DNA from: Dichetophora obliterata
Taxonomy: Eukaryota > Arthropoda > Insecta > Diptera > Sciomyzidae
Length of the DNA stretch: 64,000 nt
Assembly: GCA_963920525.1 (NCBI GenBank)
Contig: OY986436.1
Coordinates: 8,080,001-8,144,000, forward strand
Reading direction: 5' to 3'
Below are positions 33,632-44,947 of this stretch, piece after piece (the stretch's first letter is position 1; every line of letters starts with the position of its first letter). The notes below the pieces were generated by a model, which saw only the letters and a program-made list of their open reading frames with translations, had not been told where the DNA came from and did not search any database. Made by a program: the position numbers and the translations under genes.

Positions 33632-33696
33632 AGTTGTCCCACAACTAGTTACATGAGTTGTCCCACAACTGGTTACATGAGTTGTCCCACAACTGG
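33632..33696 (+). repeat. 24-bp tandem repeat, each unit a small hairpin
   Basis: Units start at 33632, 33656 and 33680. Each begins AGTTGTCCCACAACT, a perfect 6-base inverted pair around CCC, followed by (A/G)GTTACATG. The related words TTTTGGGATACG and TTATGGGACACC occur nearby (33066 and 33236). Confidence 0.85.
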
Positions 33697-33699
33697 GAT

Positions 33700-35041
33700 T
33701 AGCAGTCATTCGAAAGTGGCATTCAAAATTGAATGGTAAACATATTTTGATATATAAATAAATTTATGTTTCATCATAAAATACAATGAAAATACTGCAT
33801 TAATAATGCATAAAATTTTCTTTTAAATTAATTCACTTCAATTTATCGCACTCTCACAATATTCAAAAGTTACTATTGTGTTGACTTTTTTTTTGAATTT
33901 ATTTTTCATTGCTCACAGCAAGCGAACAAATGCGTTTATTCACTTCAAAGTTAGCAAAATAACTGAGTACTGCCAAACAAGTTTAAACTGGTATTTTGAA
34001 TGATCTATTCCCCATACTTTTTTGACAAAATGTATTAGCGAATTGCAACTTCTATACTAAAATTTATTGTTCTACGTCAAATTATACTTAAAGACAATTT
34101 TTGTATGAGGCTCTACCACTGTAATTTTTTTTTGTTGAGGTCTTTAATTTTGTACCTTTTTTTTATTTTAAAAGTTTCAATAAGTTATAAATTAGTTTTT
34201 ATTCGACTTAAAAAATGTACCCATTTGTAGTTATTTTTTATCAAGATAATTAAAACAATTATAAAAACTACAGTTATAATCAGAAATAATTTAAGGGACT
34301 TCTAAAAATCACATTAAATGCTATCAAAATATCAGTTTTTCCATCTGACATTCTAAACGTTCTCCAACAAGCAGTTTTTAAAAACATTTTAGCCTATAAT
34401 AACCTCATTAACGGCTTAAACATTATCGGTTTATTAAAATTCATGCTTGTCTGCTTGGCTGGCGCACAGATCACATTGACTCTAATAACGTTTGTTATGG
34501 GAAAAATGTGCTCTAATCAAATTAACAATGTCTAGACTTGTAACAAATTTGAAGAAAAATCAGCAAAAAATTAAATGCTGCATAGTTTCTAGAGGAATGT
34601 TGCTGATAAACAATCATCAGGCAATTCAATTAAATATCAATCGAAAAATATACTGAATAACAGAGAAAAATAATTGAAAATCGTTAAAAAAAGTGCCACA
34701 AAAGGAATATTATTAAAAGTCAAAAAGAAGAACAGAAGATAGCAGCTAAGTCAATAAAGCAACATCAAATCCTTGAATTCTTCTCGCTGTACGAGATGAG
34801 GAGGAAAATTTTAATTTATTGACAATTTCCCTCCCTCGTTGAGTCTATGTCGGGAATTTCTATTACTCGCACACATACATCGAAGTGAACAACAGTGCTG
34901 CCACTTATTCCCATGGGCAAACTCTGCAGGCATTAATTTCTGCATTCTTGTGCCATTTTATTTAATTTGACCGTCGATGGCTGTCACAAATCAATGCAAA
35001 CAAAAACGTTTATTCCAACAGATACTCACAGAAATAGAGAG

Positions 35042-35079
<38 letters not shown>

Positions 35080-37014
35080 AAAAGCACTCATACTCTCACA
35101 AAACTACATAGTAATGCAACAGAAATAAATATATTCTGTAAATATAAAAGGCGAAGGAAGAGTATCAATTTCATTACCGGAAGCGGAAGCAAGTGATATT
35201 CTTTTGTGTGTGAGAGTGCTTGGCAGTATGAGTAGCTGCATTTCGTGGCCCACTTTTGCTAAAAGTAGGTGGTGGTGCTGAAGTGATGTTAGATACGGAA
35301 TGACTCAAACAAACTCTCATACACCAATCTACACACACTCATACATACACACTCCCATCATCGAATGATATAAATTGAATGTCATTGCTTTGTTAAGAGA
35401 GAGAGATAGAGAAATTCAAATAAAATTGAAAGAAAATTCGTTTTTCATTTAAAATGGCAAGCATCAAATAACCAAAGTGCTAGAGGGCGAAGCACGAAAA
35501 GTAGTTCTAAAAAAAAATGCACAAAAAACTGCGAGCACCATGAGGTAGGAACATGTTTTGTTCGAGCAAAGCGTTTTTTAAATGATTATCATCAAAGTTT
35601 TGCTGCTACTGCTGCAACTTCTGCCGCTGCTGTTGATGATAATGATGATGACGATAATGCTGATAATACTACGTTTACCGCTGAGTGCTCCTTTAGCAAT
35701 ATGATGACGATGACTTCGACTTCTGAGTGGTGCTGCCACTGCAGTATGTTGCCTAACGCTGCCATCATCAACTCCTTCTCTCTGGCAGGCAAATATTTAG
35801 TACCTATATATTTTTCAACTTCAGAGCATGATCTTTCTTTTATGTCACACTTCCGACATTAATTCTTCCGATGTCTCTTTTGTACTCAAACTTACGGAAA
35901 TTCTTCAATAACTTTCTCGCAGTTCTGGCCAGAGTTCATGTTATTAGGTAGATGATTTGCATTTTTTGTAATATTACTAAATAGGTTTGAAATTATTTTT
36001 TCTTTATATTTTAATGGTTTTCTTTGTCGTCATTTTTATATATTTTACTTTCAATGCTTTTTGTCTTTTCATTCATATATTTAAATGATTTTAAAAATAA
36101 CATGTGCTATGGAAATTAAAAAAAAAACATTTATTTACCAATAATGCTCGCTTTTACGGAAAAATTTGTTCGAAGTAAGATATTCACTTAGCATCTTTAA
36201 ATGAAAAAAGACGTGCGTCAAGTTGGGCACTCAGCAAAAGCGGAGCTTCTTCGCATTATCACAGATTGAACAGATAGTTGTAGGGAATAAAATAATTTTT
36301 AATTAAATAACAACATATAGCGAACAAAAAAAATTGTGCTACCATTTTAACTGTGTTAACGTTAACATATTCACATAAATCTTACAACGATGTGGAAGTA
36401 TTTTCGAATAGATGTGCAGAATATAGTTTACATCATATTCGAATAAGTTGCCATTAAAAAAGGTAAAACAAGGCGAATATAAGAACCTTTTTTTTCAATG
36501 GGACAATGGGAACTATTAGCGACACAGCACTGTTCAAAATCGTTGCTGTAGCATACACAATCTCTTTAATTCTAAGAGATTAAGAGATTCTTAATTCAAA
36601 GAGAAAATCAAATTTTAAAAAATTGTACTAAATGAAAAAAAAGTATGGAATAAATTTTGTTTACTCCACACATACTGCATTAACTTTGTCACTCCGTTTG
36701 TAACGCTGATAAGGAAGCGTAGCAGGTATAGACAATTATATACATTAAGGGCTCCCAAAAAAAAATAGTTTTTGATGTCCGCGGATTTTCCACTTCCATT
36801 TGACCTTAGAAACACCCTCAGCGCATCTCAATTGGTAAAGGTTTAGAGGTGGCGAATTCATTTTTAATTTTCCCATACCATTTGCATTTGTTTTGCTAGC
36901 AAATTGAATTTAGAGCCATTATTTTTTAAGCAAAATGATTAAAACAACGTGTTCAGTCAAATTTGGTTTGTTATGACATATTCAAATTTCATTTTCATCT
37001 GGTTATTATTTGGT
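33700..37014. other. Mostly unique non-coding DNA with an AC microsatellite
   Basis: No convincing coding frame. An AC run lies at 35048-35077, and a GCTGCTACTGCTGC and GATGATGAC trinucleotide-rich stretch at 35605-35665. The latter gives a 66-codon minus-strand frame of Ala/Ser runs that looks like a repeat translation rather than a protein. Probably host intron or intergenic DNA. Confidence 0.4.
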
Positions 37015-39198
37015 CCCCCTCGAACAAACACATATGCCTGGCCAGACCCCTATACAATTCGTATGAAATAAATTGTTGTTATACACATTTTGGGTTATTT
37101 TTCTGCAAATACAATGCAGATTGTTGTTTCCAGGTATTTTTTTTATATTTTGGGTTGTTTTTATGTGAACTCAATGCAGATGTTTGCTGCCAGGTAGTTT
37201 TGTATTCATTTTTCTCTTATGTCTTTCTTTCGTTTGTGATTTTGGTTTTGGGTTCAGTTAGTTTATTATTGAATGCTGAACATACAACATCGACAGTCCG
37301 AAATATAAATTTTTTGTGCGGAAACTAAAGAGAAATTATTACTATTGTTATGGCAGAGGATTTAGAATTTGTGTACAATACGCGCTTGCGTACAGGCAGC
37401 CTTACTGAAAATTTCCAACAACAACTATCATCAGTGTTACAGCGTGATTTCGCACTTCACACAGAAGCAGACGAAGAACTAGATTTATTTGAAGACCAAA
37501 GCGGTGAAAACACAGATTTTGTGCCTGAAGATGACGCCTCGGACATTGAATATGAATTGGAAATTGAAGCAAATTAAATATTCGACAGCGACGAAGAATC
37601 AGAAGAAGAAAGTGAGAATGCACCAACTCAAGCTGCAGACGGTTTTTTGCTTGGCAAAGATGGTACCAAGTGGAGTACAGCTGAACCCGCTACACTGAGA
37701 TTCCGCCAGCACAACGTCATGTGTTTCAGAGGTGAACTTTGTGCGCCCACGGTATGGAAATAGCTGCTCATCGATGGTTACACTTTCGTATGGTTCAAAA
37801 TTACTGGCAAGATTGTTATTCAAGAAGTTCCATATGTCGCGAATGGGAGCAGCTTTGTCGGTTTGTTGACGAAATGCGCGCGTACGACTATCGTCAAATC
37901 GAATACATCGCATCAAAGTAACAAATCGTGTATATGAATGCATATGAAATTTACATATTTACATATTTGGAACCATACGAAAGTGTAACCATCGATGAGC
38001 AGCTATTTCCAAACATCCCATCAAAGCCCGCAAAGTATGGCATAAAAGTATGGTGGGCATGCGATACGAAAACCAAATATTTGTTGCAAGGAAAACTGTA
38101 CACTGGTAAAGAGGGAGAACAACGAGGGACAAACCAAGGCGAAAATGTGCTTATGAGTTTGGCTAATCGATACGCCAACAGCAGCAGAACTATTACTGCT
38201 GATAACTTCTTTACAACATTGGACGCAGCTAAACGTCTTTCGTCGATTGGACTAGCATACGTTGGCACCATTAGATCCAACAAAAAGTGTCTTCCCAAAG
38301 AAGAAAAAACAGACAGCAAACGACCAGTGCTTTCATCTGTTTTCGGTTTCTGTGATAACCTTGAATCACTGTGCAGCTACGTTCCAAATAAGAACAAAGC
38401 AGTAAATCTACTATGCACTGTGCACTACACCGAGAAAGTTGAAGGCGTAGCAAAAAAACCGGAATCTTTATTATTTTACAATTCAACAAAGGCCGTCGTT
38501 GATACAATGGACCAAATGGTAACGCATTACTCCACAAAACGGTCAACCAGACGTTGGCTATTAGCATTTTTTTGCAACATGATAGACGTCATGGGATTAG
38601 CCGCTTATATCATATGCAATGAAAATACAGAAGGAACCAGAAAAGAGAAGCGACGAATGTTCTTGAACACGCTGAGTAAACAATTGGTGCTTGCTAATAC
38701 TGAAAATCGCACAACCATATTTTGGGACAACATTCAACCCGTTTGGCTATTGAATCTTTCTTTGGAAGGCCATTGAATCTTTCTTTGGAAGGTCGTTGCA
38801 TATTCCCAGCAACATGCTGCCTAACAAACAAAGCGGCCCTAGTGCACTGAATTCCAGAAAAGATTACGGGGTTTGTGCCACGCAAGACGAAAAGCTGCGT
38901 AGGAAGACACGTTTTTACTGCACCAAATGCACTAATCCTGTGTGTCAACAACATTCTAAAGTTGATTATACTTGTTTTGCATGCATTCCACAAAATGAAT
39001 AAAAATTTTTTTACATTAAGGTAGCTGCATATATCAACAAATAAAAAAAAAGTCTAAAGACAAAAATAATAAACTAGCATACTTAGAAATTCAAAGTTAC
39101 GGTACCCTTTTTGCCATACAAATGCATAAAAACGTATAGGGGTCTGGCCAGACATATGTGTTTGTACGAAGGTTTCAGAATATGTGTTTGACGGGGGG
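37015..39198 (+). mobile_element. piggyBac-type element, rearranged
   Basis: Inverted ends: CCCCC followed by ACAAACACATATGCCTGGCC and AGACCCCTATAC on the left (37015-37064), with the complement on the right (39137-39198), ending in GGGGGG and then TTAA (39199-39202), the piggyBac target. The left TTAA is altered. The right end carries an extra partial copy of the ACAAACACATAT block. Two direct copies of a TTTTGGGTT...CAATGCAGA block lie inside the left end (about 37088-37195). Confidence 0.85.
37350..39002 (+). pseudogene. piggyBac transposase, broken by stop, deletion, inverted duplication and frameshift
   Basis: The acidic N-terminus (MAEDLEFVYN...) reads to a TAA at 37575 and continues in frame to about 37715 (GKDGTKWST). 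About a hundred or more residues are then missing. Bases about 37722-37943 carry the next part on the minus strand (RCIRFDDSRTR, NFEPYESVTIDEQLFPYRGR). From about 37970 the plus strand resumes with a second copy of EPYESVTIDEQLFP and runs to 38776. Catalytic acids are in TIDEQ, ITADNFF and DTMDQM. A 23-bp tandem duplication (about 38747-38792) shifts the frame. The C-terminal cysteine-rich domain (RFYCTKC, CQQH, CFAC) follows at 38796-39002. The copy is inactive. Confidence 0.9.
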
Positions 39199-39739
39199 TT
39201 AAAAAGACAACATTTTTCCTGTCTCTACACATTAATTCGCCGAGCAACGATGCTACCACAACATAAAACATTTGAACAGCTGATATTGTTAGAATTTATT
39301 CAGTTTGAAAGTTAAAATACAAAAAAATCAGGGAGGAACAAGAAAATATAGATGGTGATAAGTTTTATAGAGTATTTATACTACTATCATGAGGATGGAG
39401 TGTTACAATTTGTTAAAAAGCAGCAATATTTTTTTGGATGTTATAGACTTGGTTTTATGTCATCGCTTGAGAAAATGAATGTCGTATGTGAAAATTTCCA
39501 TTTTTGAGACTATTGAGAAAAAGGAGCTATAATTCAAAATCTAGCAACGCAATATTCTTCAGAATTTCAGGTCTATTTGCAGTCACATTTCACAATAGAT
39601 TACTAAATTTTTGTGGACTTATCGCTACTTTTTTAGAATTTATTGTCATTTTTTCTTAATAATCTCAAAAGTGGACATTTTCAAATACGACATTAAGCTT
39701 CTCAAGCGACGATGTGTTGCCCAATATTTGAAGTATAAT

Positions 39740-39956
39740 CGCAAATAACGTTGTAAACGAAATTTTGTAAGTGATTTTTTTTGCGAATACCTGTTAGAAA
39801 TTATATACAAACAGAACTGAATAAGCAGTTGAGCAGTTTGGGGTATTTTTATCGCATACCCAAAAAAAAAAAAAATTAATAAAAAAATGAATAAAATTGC
39901 TTGTAAATGAATAAAAGTGAACAATTACAATTTTATCGTTTACAACGTTATTCGCT
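39740..39956. repeat. MITE-like inverted repeat, ~215 bp
   Basis: Left GCAAATAACGTTGTAAACGA (39740) pairs with the complement at 39935-39955 (GCGAATAACGTTGTAAACGA); the arms continue through AATTTTGTAA. No coding content. Bases 39203-39739 and 39957-40250 show nothing further. Confidence 0.65.
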
Positions 39957-40249
39957 AGAACGCTTTATGCGTAAAATGTTGCTGATTCTTAAATCAACAC
40001 TGAACTTAAGCAGCAATTTAAACTGAAATATGCCTTCAACGAAATATAGTATTTTAAGCCCTCGTAAGTTAATGTAACATGTATTAAAGGGCTTAATTTT
40101 GACAACAGATACACGCAAATGTATACAAACAATGCTGCCAATAAAGGTCGCCGCCGCATATTGACAACTTAATAAATTGTTAACAAGCCCTTAAGTTGCA
40201 ATTATTTTGACACTAGCAATTAGTTAACAATTTTACAACAACAGCAAAA

Positions 40250-41466
40250 ACAACAATAACAACAACAACAGCGACTGCAATCAGTTTATTCCCACTCCAT
40301 GCCACTCATTGGTGCAATTAAAATGACAACAACAACACAATATGTTGTAAGTGTAACACTTGCTCACAATGGCGCGTTGGCATGTGTGCATAAATTATTG
40401 TAGCTACCAACAAACAAGCAGCAACATTTTTTCCCAGCCAGCGCAGTTTTGCGCACGTTTCACAAGTTGCACTAATCGACAGCGGCAGCAACAACAATAA
40501 CAACAACAACTGCAATAACAATAACTATAACAACAACAACAACAACAACAACAAGAACCAATGCAAGAAATAAATTATTGCTTGCAATTATTAACTGCAT
40601 CGATTGCAAATCGATTGCCCAGCACCCATCCCAAATATCATTAACATCAACGCCTCAAAGGCAGCTCAGATACCCTGCTGCAGCTGCTATTAAGACCATT
40701 TTTTTTCTACACTTTGCCAGCGAAAACATGTAGTACTGAAAAAAAAATTGTAAATATATTACGCTGAAGTGCCTGGTTGTTGTTATTTTTCGCAGCTCTT
40801 AATCGCGTGTTTATAAATCAGCCAGCAATTGGCTCAGATGCCGCTGCCAACCCGGCACTTTTAGGCTATTCAGTACTTATATTTTTTTATGCTGTTATTA
40901 TGCTCTTATTGACACTACCACTTTACATTTAGCTTACTATCAAGAGAGGGGGAAGAGGGACCCCTCTCCCAGCCCTGCCTATATGGCTTGTTAATCGCGT
41001 TCAACACAAGCTTATCGTTCGTCAGCTTGTTTGATTCGTTCATCGTTGTTGAGTTATTCAATGATGTTGTTGTTATTTATGAAGTGTCTTTTGGTTGGCA
41101 GGTGTCTGCAGAGTGGGATGCAGGGTGAAGTGTTGGGTGTCAGGGAACCTAGTATGTCCAGGAATGCAGTGTGTCAAGGGCCGGCTGCACGTTGAAATTA
41201 CTGTAGCATGTTTGTCTAGACTCTAGAGTGGTCATTATGTCGCATACTTCAGAGATAAGCTTAACGTTAGGTATTGGCGTTGACGGAGGAGCTGAAGTTG
41301 ACGAGTTGTTATTTAAATTCCGTCACAAACTGGTGTTTATACATTCAATCAATGTTGCCGAGTCAGTGCTTGAGCCCTAGATCTCGTTTTTTTTAATGTT
41401 GCAGTACAATGCTATTTTTCAAAGTTCAATTTTTTATATAATAAAGAATTAAATAAAAAAAAAAGT
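40250..41466. other. CAA-rich, possibly regulatory, unique DNA
   Basis: CAA/AAC trinucleotide runs lie at 40250-40275 and 40486-40556, with more complex, less AT-rich sequence to 41400. This texture is common in fly regulatory and intronic DNA. No gene is recognised; the short frames are translations of CAA/TTG runs. Confidence 0.35.
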
Positions 41467-41885
41467 TTAAATGAAGAAACAATATAAAGTAAATTTAAAG
41501 CACAAATTAAGGTGCATTCCTTTATATTTTTTATTATTTCTGTGGTCACAAGCAATAATGAATACACTCAAAATATCGTAAAAAAGCGATATGGAATTTA
41601 CTTTATTGCCAATTTTTGGAAGTAAGCAGACATCCATTTTTTGCCCAGAATTGATCATCACTTATGTCTGCACATATTTTGTTTGCAACGGTTCATATAT
41701 TTAAAAAAAATGAGTCTTAGTTCGAGCAATTAAAATATGTTTTTTTACGATACTTTGAGCTTAGTCGTTATTCCTTGTGACCACAGATTTATTATTATAC
41801 TACATGCTACATTCAGTATTACTTTAATTATTATTATGAAATTTTATAAAATAAATTATTGGTTTGTGATAACTGAAATACAAGC

Positions 41886-42113
41886 GCGTCGGAAGCGAAT
41901 TTCATCTGGGGGGCAGTACAAATAGTGGTGCAAAAAAAGTTCACCAAAATTTCTTCACATGGAACATGAAGAAGAGAGAAAGAAGAGGAAAATATATACA
42001 ACAAAAATATTATCGTTGTAAAAAAACTGATATTTTAAATAACTTTTCCTTTTAAATTGTTTATCTAGCTAAAAAAGTGGGGGAAACTGCCCCCTTGGCC
42101 CTCGCTTCCGACG
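41886..42113. repeat. Short inverted-repeat element, 228 bp
   Basis: Both ends read GCGTCGGAAGCGA inward (right end as complement). Inside, GGGGGGCAGT pairs with ACTGCCCCC. No coding content. Flanking duplications were not found. Confidence 0.7.
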
Positions 42114-42241
42114 CCAATGCTGAAATAGCAAATATATATTATAGAGGTCATAAATCATTGAGAAATATGGGAAACACTGCCTCAATAGTTGCTAAATCGC
42201 AAGTAAAAGCTCAACCTACAATAACACAGTGCAACACGAAA

Positions 42242-43766
42242 AAAATAACCATATACGGACATCACTACGTGATAAAAGAAAAAAAAAAGACCCCTGTCTC
42301 CCAGTTTTGCCCAAAGCCTTCCAGGTTTTTTTTTATGGGCCCCCAAAGATGTGGGGCCTCGGTGTCATTTTTGCAAAAAAAATGATCATTTTCTCAAGCT
42401 CATATCTTGCATACCGTTCGGAATTTTGATTTACTCTCTGAGGCAAAGTTGTAGCTCTTGTCATAAAGAACAAAAATTGTGAACATATAAAATAATCTAG
42501 TAGACTGAAAAAGTAGATCATCTTCAAGGTCAAAATCGAAAAAACTTTAAAAAATGAGCGAAAAATGGGGTTTTTTTATTTTCCGCTTTTAACAAATTTA
42601 CTTTATGAAAAATGCGCCAATTTTCTTTGGCCTTGTAGGGCTTACAGCGCTGATTAAAACCCCAAAGTTTTTTTAAGGAGGCCGATCCAACTTCTTGAGA
42701 TATAGGCCTTTATAGCTGAGATATCGCTTATATCTCACCTCATCGCTTATCTTCATTTATTAGTTCCATTTCTTATCCGATCTGGTTGAGATGGGTATCG
42801 TTGAGAAGACCTTTGAAAATGCTATAAATCTGTACATAAATATGTTAATTTTTATTAACTCACTAGGGCAAATTAAAAAAAAGGATTTTTTAACCTCACA
42901 TTTTTAATAAAAATCTGGTTTTCTCAAAAAACAGCCCTAGTAAAAAAAAACAATTGAAGTGTAAGAAAATAAGCGATTTCTTAAAAAAAAAGTTGATTTC
43001 AAAACTTTGACCGTAAATAATTGTCAGTCAAGAGGCCGAGTGTGTGAGTGCACTGTACCTTCACTGATAGTAAGTGCATTCTAATAAAAATTCTTAAGCT
43101 GGTGGGTGAGTTCCCGTGCCCAAACTGTCAAACTACAACCTGGAAGCAAACATCAGAATTGAATTCACATTGTAGCTCTTGTCATGTTTAATGTCTTGTA
43201 TGTTTAATTAACCATCAAAAATTAAATATGCCTGGCCAGAACCATGTGTTTGTCTACAACAATTTCGGAAAATTTTTCACTTTTGCGGCTACCTAAGCGC
43301 TACCTAAACGGTGTTAAGAATTATTACTAGAAAGATCATATGTTCTTCTAGTTGTTTATTGAGATCTTAGGTTTATTTTTGTAGTAGATTATTTCCTTGA
43401 ATTTTGAACGGTTTGCTACCTATGGACCAAAACAGGGGAAAAAAGGTAAAAAAAATTGAATTTTTTAAAGTTTTTTGCGATTTTGACCTTGAAGATGAAG
43501 TTTTAATATGTTTTGTTTTTATATGTTTACAATTTTTGTTTTTTATGACAAGAACTACAACTTTGCCTCAGAAAGTAAATAAAAATTCCAAATGGTTTGC
43601 AAGATATGAGCTTGAGAAAATGATAATTTCTTGCAAAAATGACACCGAGGCCCCACATCTTTGGGGGCCCATAAAAAAAAACCTGGAGGACTTTGGGCAA
43701 AACTGGGAGACAGGGGTCTTTTTGTTTGGTCTTTTATCACGTAGTGATGTCCATATATGTTTATTT
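42242..43766. mobile_element. 1.5-kb foldback element with ~330-bp arms
   Basis: Bases 42242-42575 are the inverted copy of about 43425-43766: CATCACTACGTGATAAAAGA, GACCCCTGTCTCCCAGTTTT, GGGCCCCCAAAGATGTGGGG and CTCAAGCTCATATCTTGCA all occur with complements on the other arm. The spacer holds no gene, but has a piggyBac end remnant at 43227-43262. Short frames over the arms are mirror images of each other and not genes. Confidence 0.8.
43227..43262. repeat. Remnant of a piggyBac-type terminus
   Basis: ATGCCTGGCCAGAACCATGT followed by GTTTGT resembles the ends of the piggyBac element at 37.0-39.2 kb (CTGGCCAGA, ATGTGTTTGT). No partner end is nearby. Confidence 0.5.
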
Positions 43767-44048
43767 TGCCATGACTTAAAAAATTACATATTGTGTTATT
43801 GGCATATTGTGATAATTTGTGACAAAAGTATTCTGTGAATAAATCTAATTATGCTAAATCGTTTTGTCCACCTGTTAAAAATCAAACAGAAGATCAAAAT
43901 AATGTTAGTTTTCTTGATATCTTGAAAGTATGTTAACAATTGATTTGGATTACGATCCAGTAGGCAAAAGCAGGGCTTCGAAGTGTTATAAGCAGGTTTT
44001 CATATCGATTTTGTAGCTTTTCCACACTTCCATCCAAGCCCATTAACT

Positions 44049-44829
44049 ACACTCAAAACATTTATTAGTTAAATTTCTACAAATGATATTCGTAAAAAAA
44101 ATATTCGTAAATTCTACAAATATTCGTAAAATATACAAAGTATTTGTATTGTGATATCTTTACGAATTCATTCGTAAAATGTTATTAATACATGATGTAT
44201 CACGAAAATATTGGTTTTATATACTAATGATATTCGTAAACAAAAATAAATAAATTCGTATAAGTGCATTGTACAAATGAATGTGTACATATAAATAATA
44301 ATATTCGTAAATTTCTCGTACGAAAAACTTTGCAATTTTTTCCATTACATTCGTAGTATTTACTAATGCTTTTGTACTATATGCGAATGAAAAAACATAT
44401 TAGTAGAAAAATTCATTTGTTGGTTGTGACCGTACGAATTGTTCGTAGAATGTACGAATTATTAGTTGAGCTTAAAATATTTAAAACCGAAATCGTTCAG
44501 CCTGGCTTGTCGAACAACTACAGAATATAGGGAACTGCATGACTGTGAAGTGGCTGTAGCCTACTAGTCGTGGCCTTCAAGCTAAAGAGCCGAGGTTTAA
44601 ACCCTAGTTCAGACACAATTTAAATTTTTTTTTTTTCGTTATTAGATATTATGATCATTCGTAAACGTAACAAATGTATTCGATTAATATACATTTGTTT
44701 TTGTACGAATACGAATAAAATATTCGTAATATATTCTAATATATGTCGATTCTACGAATCCTTTCGAATAAAATTCGTAGATGGACGCAGTTACTAGCAA
44801 TATTTTCACAAAAATAGTTTTCAGTGTAG
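44049..44829. mobile_element. Element built of TTCGTA/TACGAA motifs
   Basis: The ends are CTACACTCAAAAC (left) and its near-complement GTTTTCAGTGTAG (right). Between them TTCGTA occurs about 12 times and TACGAA about 7 times, mostly as ATTCGTAAA, often alternating in orientation. A gap at about 44460-44640 without the motif contains a tRNA-like segment. No coding content. The motifs may be clustered binding sites for a transposase or a host factor. Confidence 0.65.
44551..44612 (+). repeat. tRNA-like SINE segment inside the TTCGTA element
   Basis: TGGCTGTAGCCTACTAGTCG resembles a pol III A box and GGTTTAAACCC (44594-44604) a B box, spaced as in a tRNA. It does not fold as a full tRNA by eye, so it is a tRNA-derived repeat rather than a tRNA gene. 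Confidence 0.4.
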
Positions 44830-44913
44830 ATTATATGAAACAATAAAATTTTCTAGGACTTCGTCTCTCGCGATTCTAATGAGGACTGCTAAAAGCGCTT
44901 TTTTGAGAATGCA

Positions 44914-44947
<34 letters not shown>

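Noticed and set aside
35592..35792. 66-codon Ala/Ser-rich frame
   Set aside because: Translation of GCT/GAT trinucleotide repeats, with no flanking gene structure.
40318..40521. Leucine-rich minus-strand frame resembling a signal peptide
   Set aside because: The leucine run is a reading of CAA repeats; no downstream domain.
42077..43838. Frames of 60-144 codons over the foldback arms
   Set aside because: The same protein-like strings appear on both arms in opposite orientation, so they are by-products of the inverted repeat.
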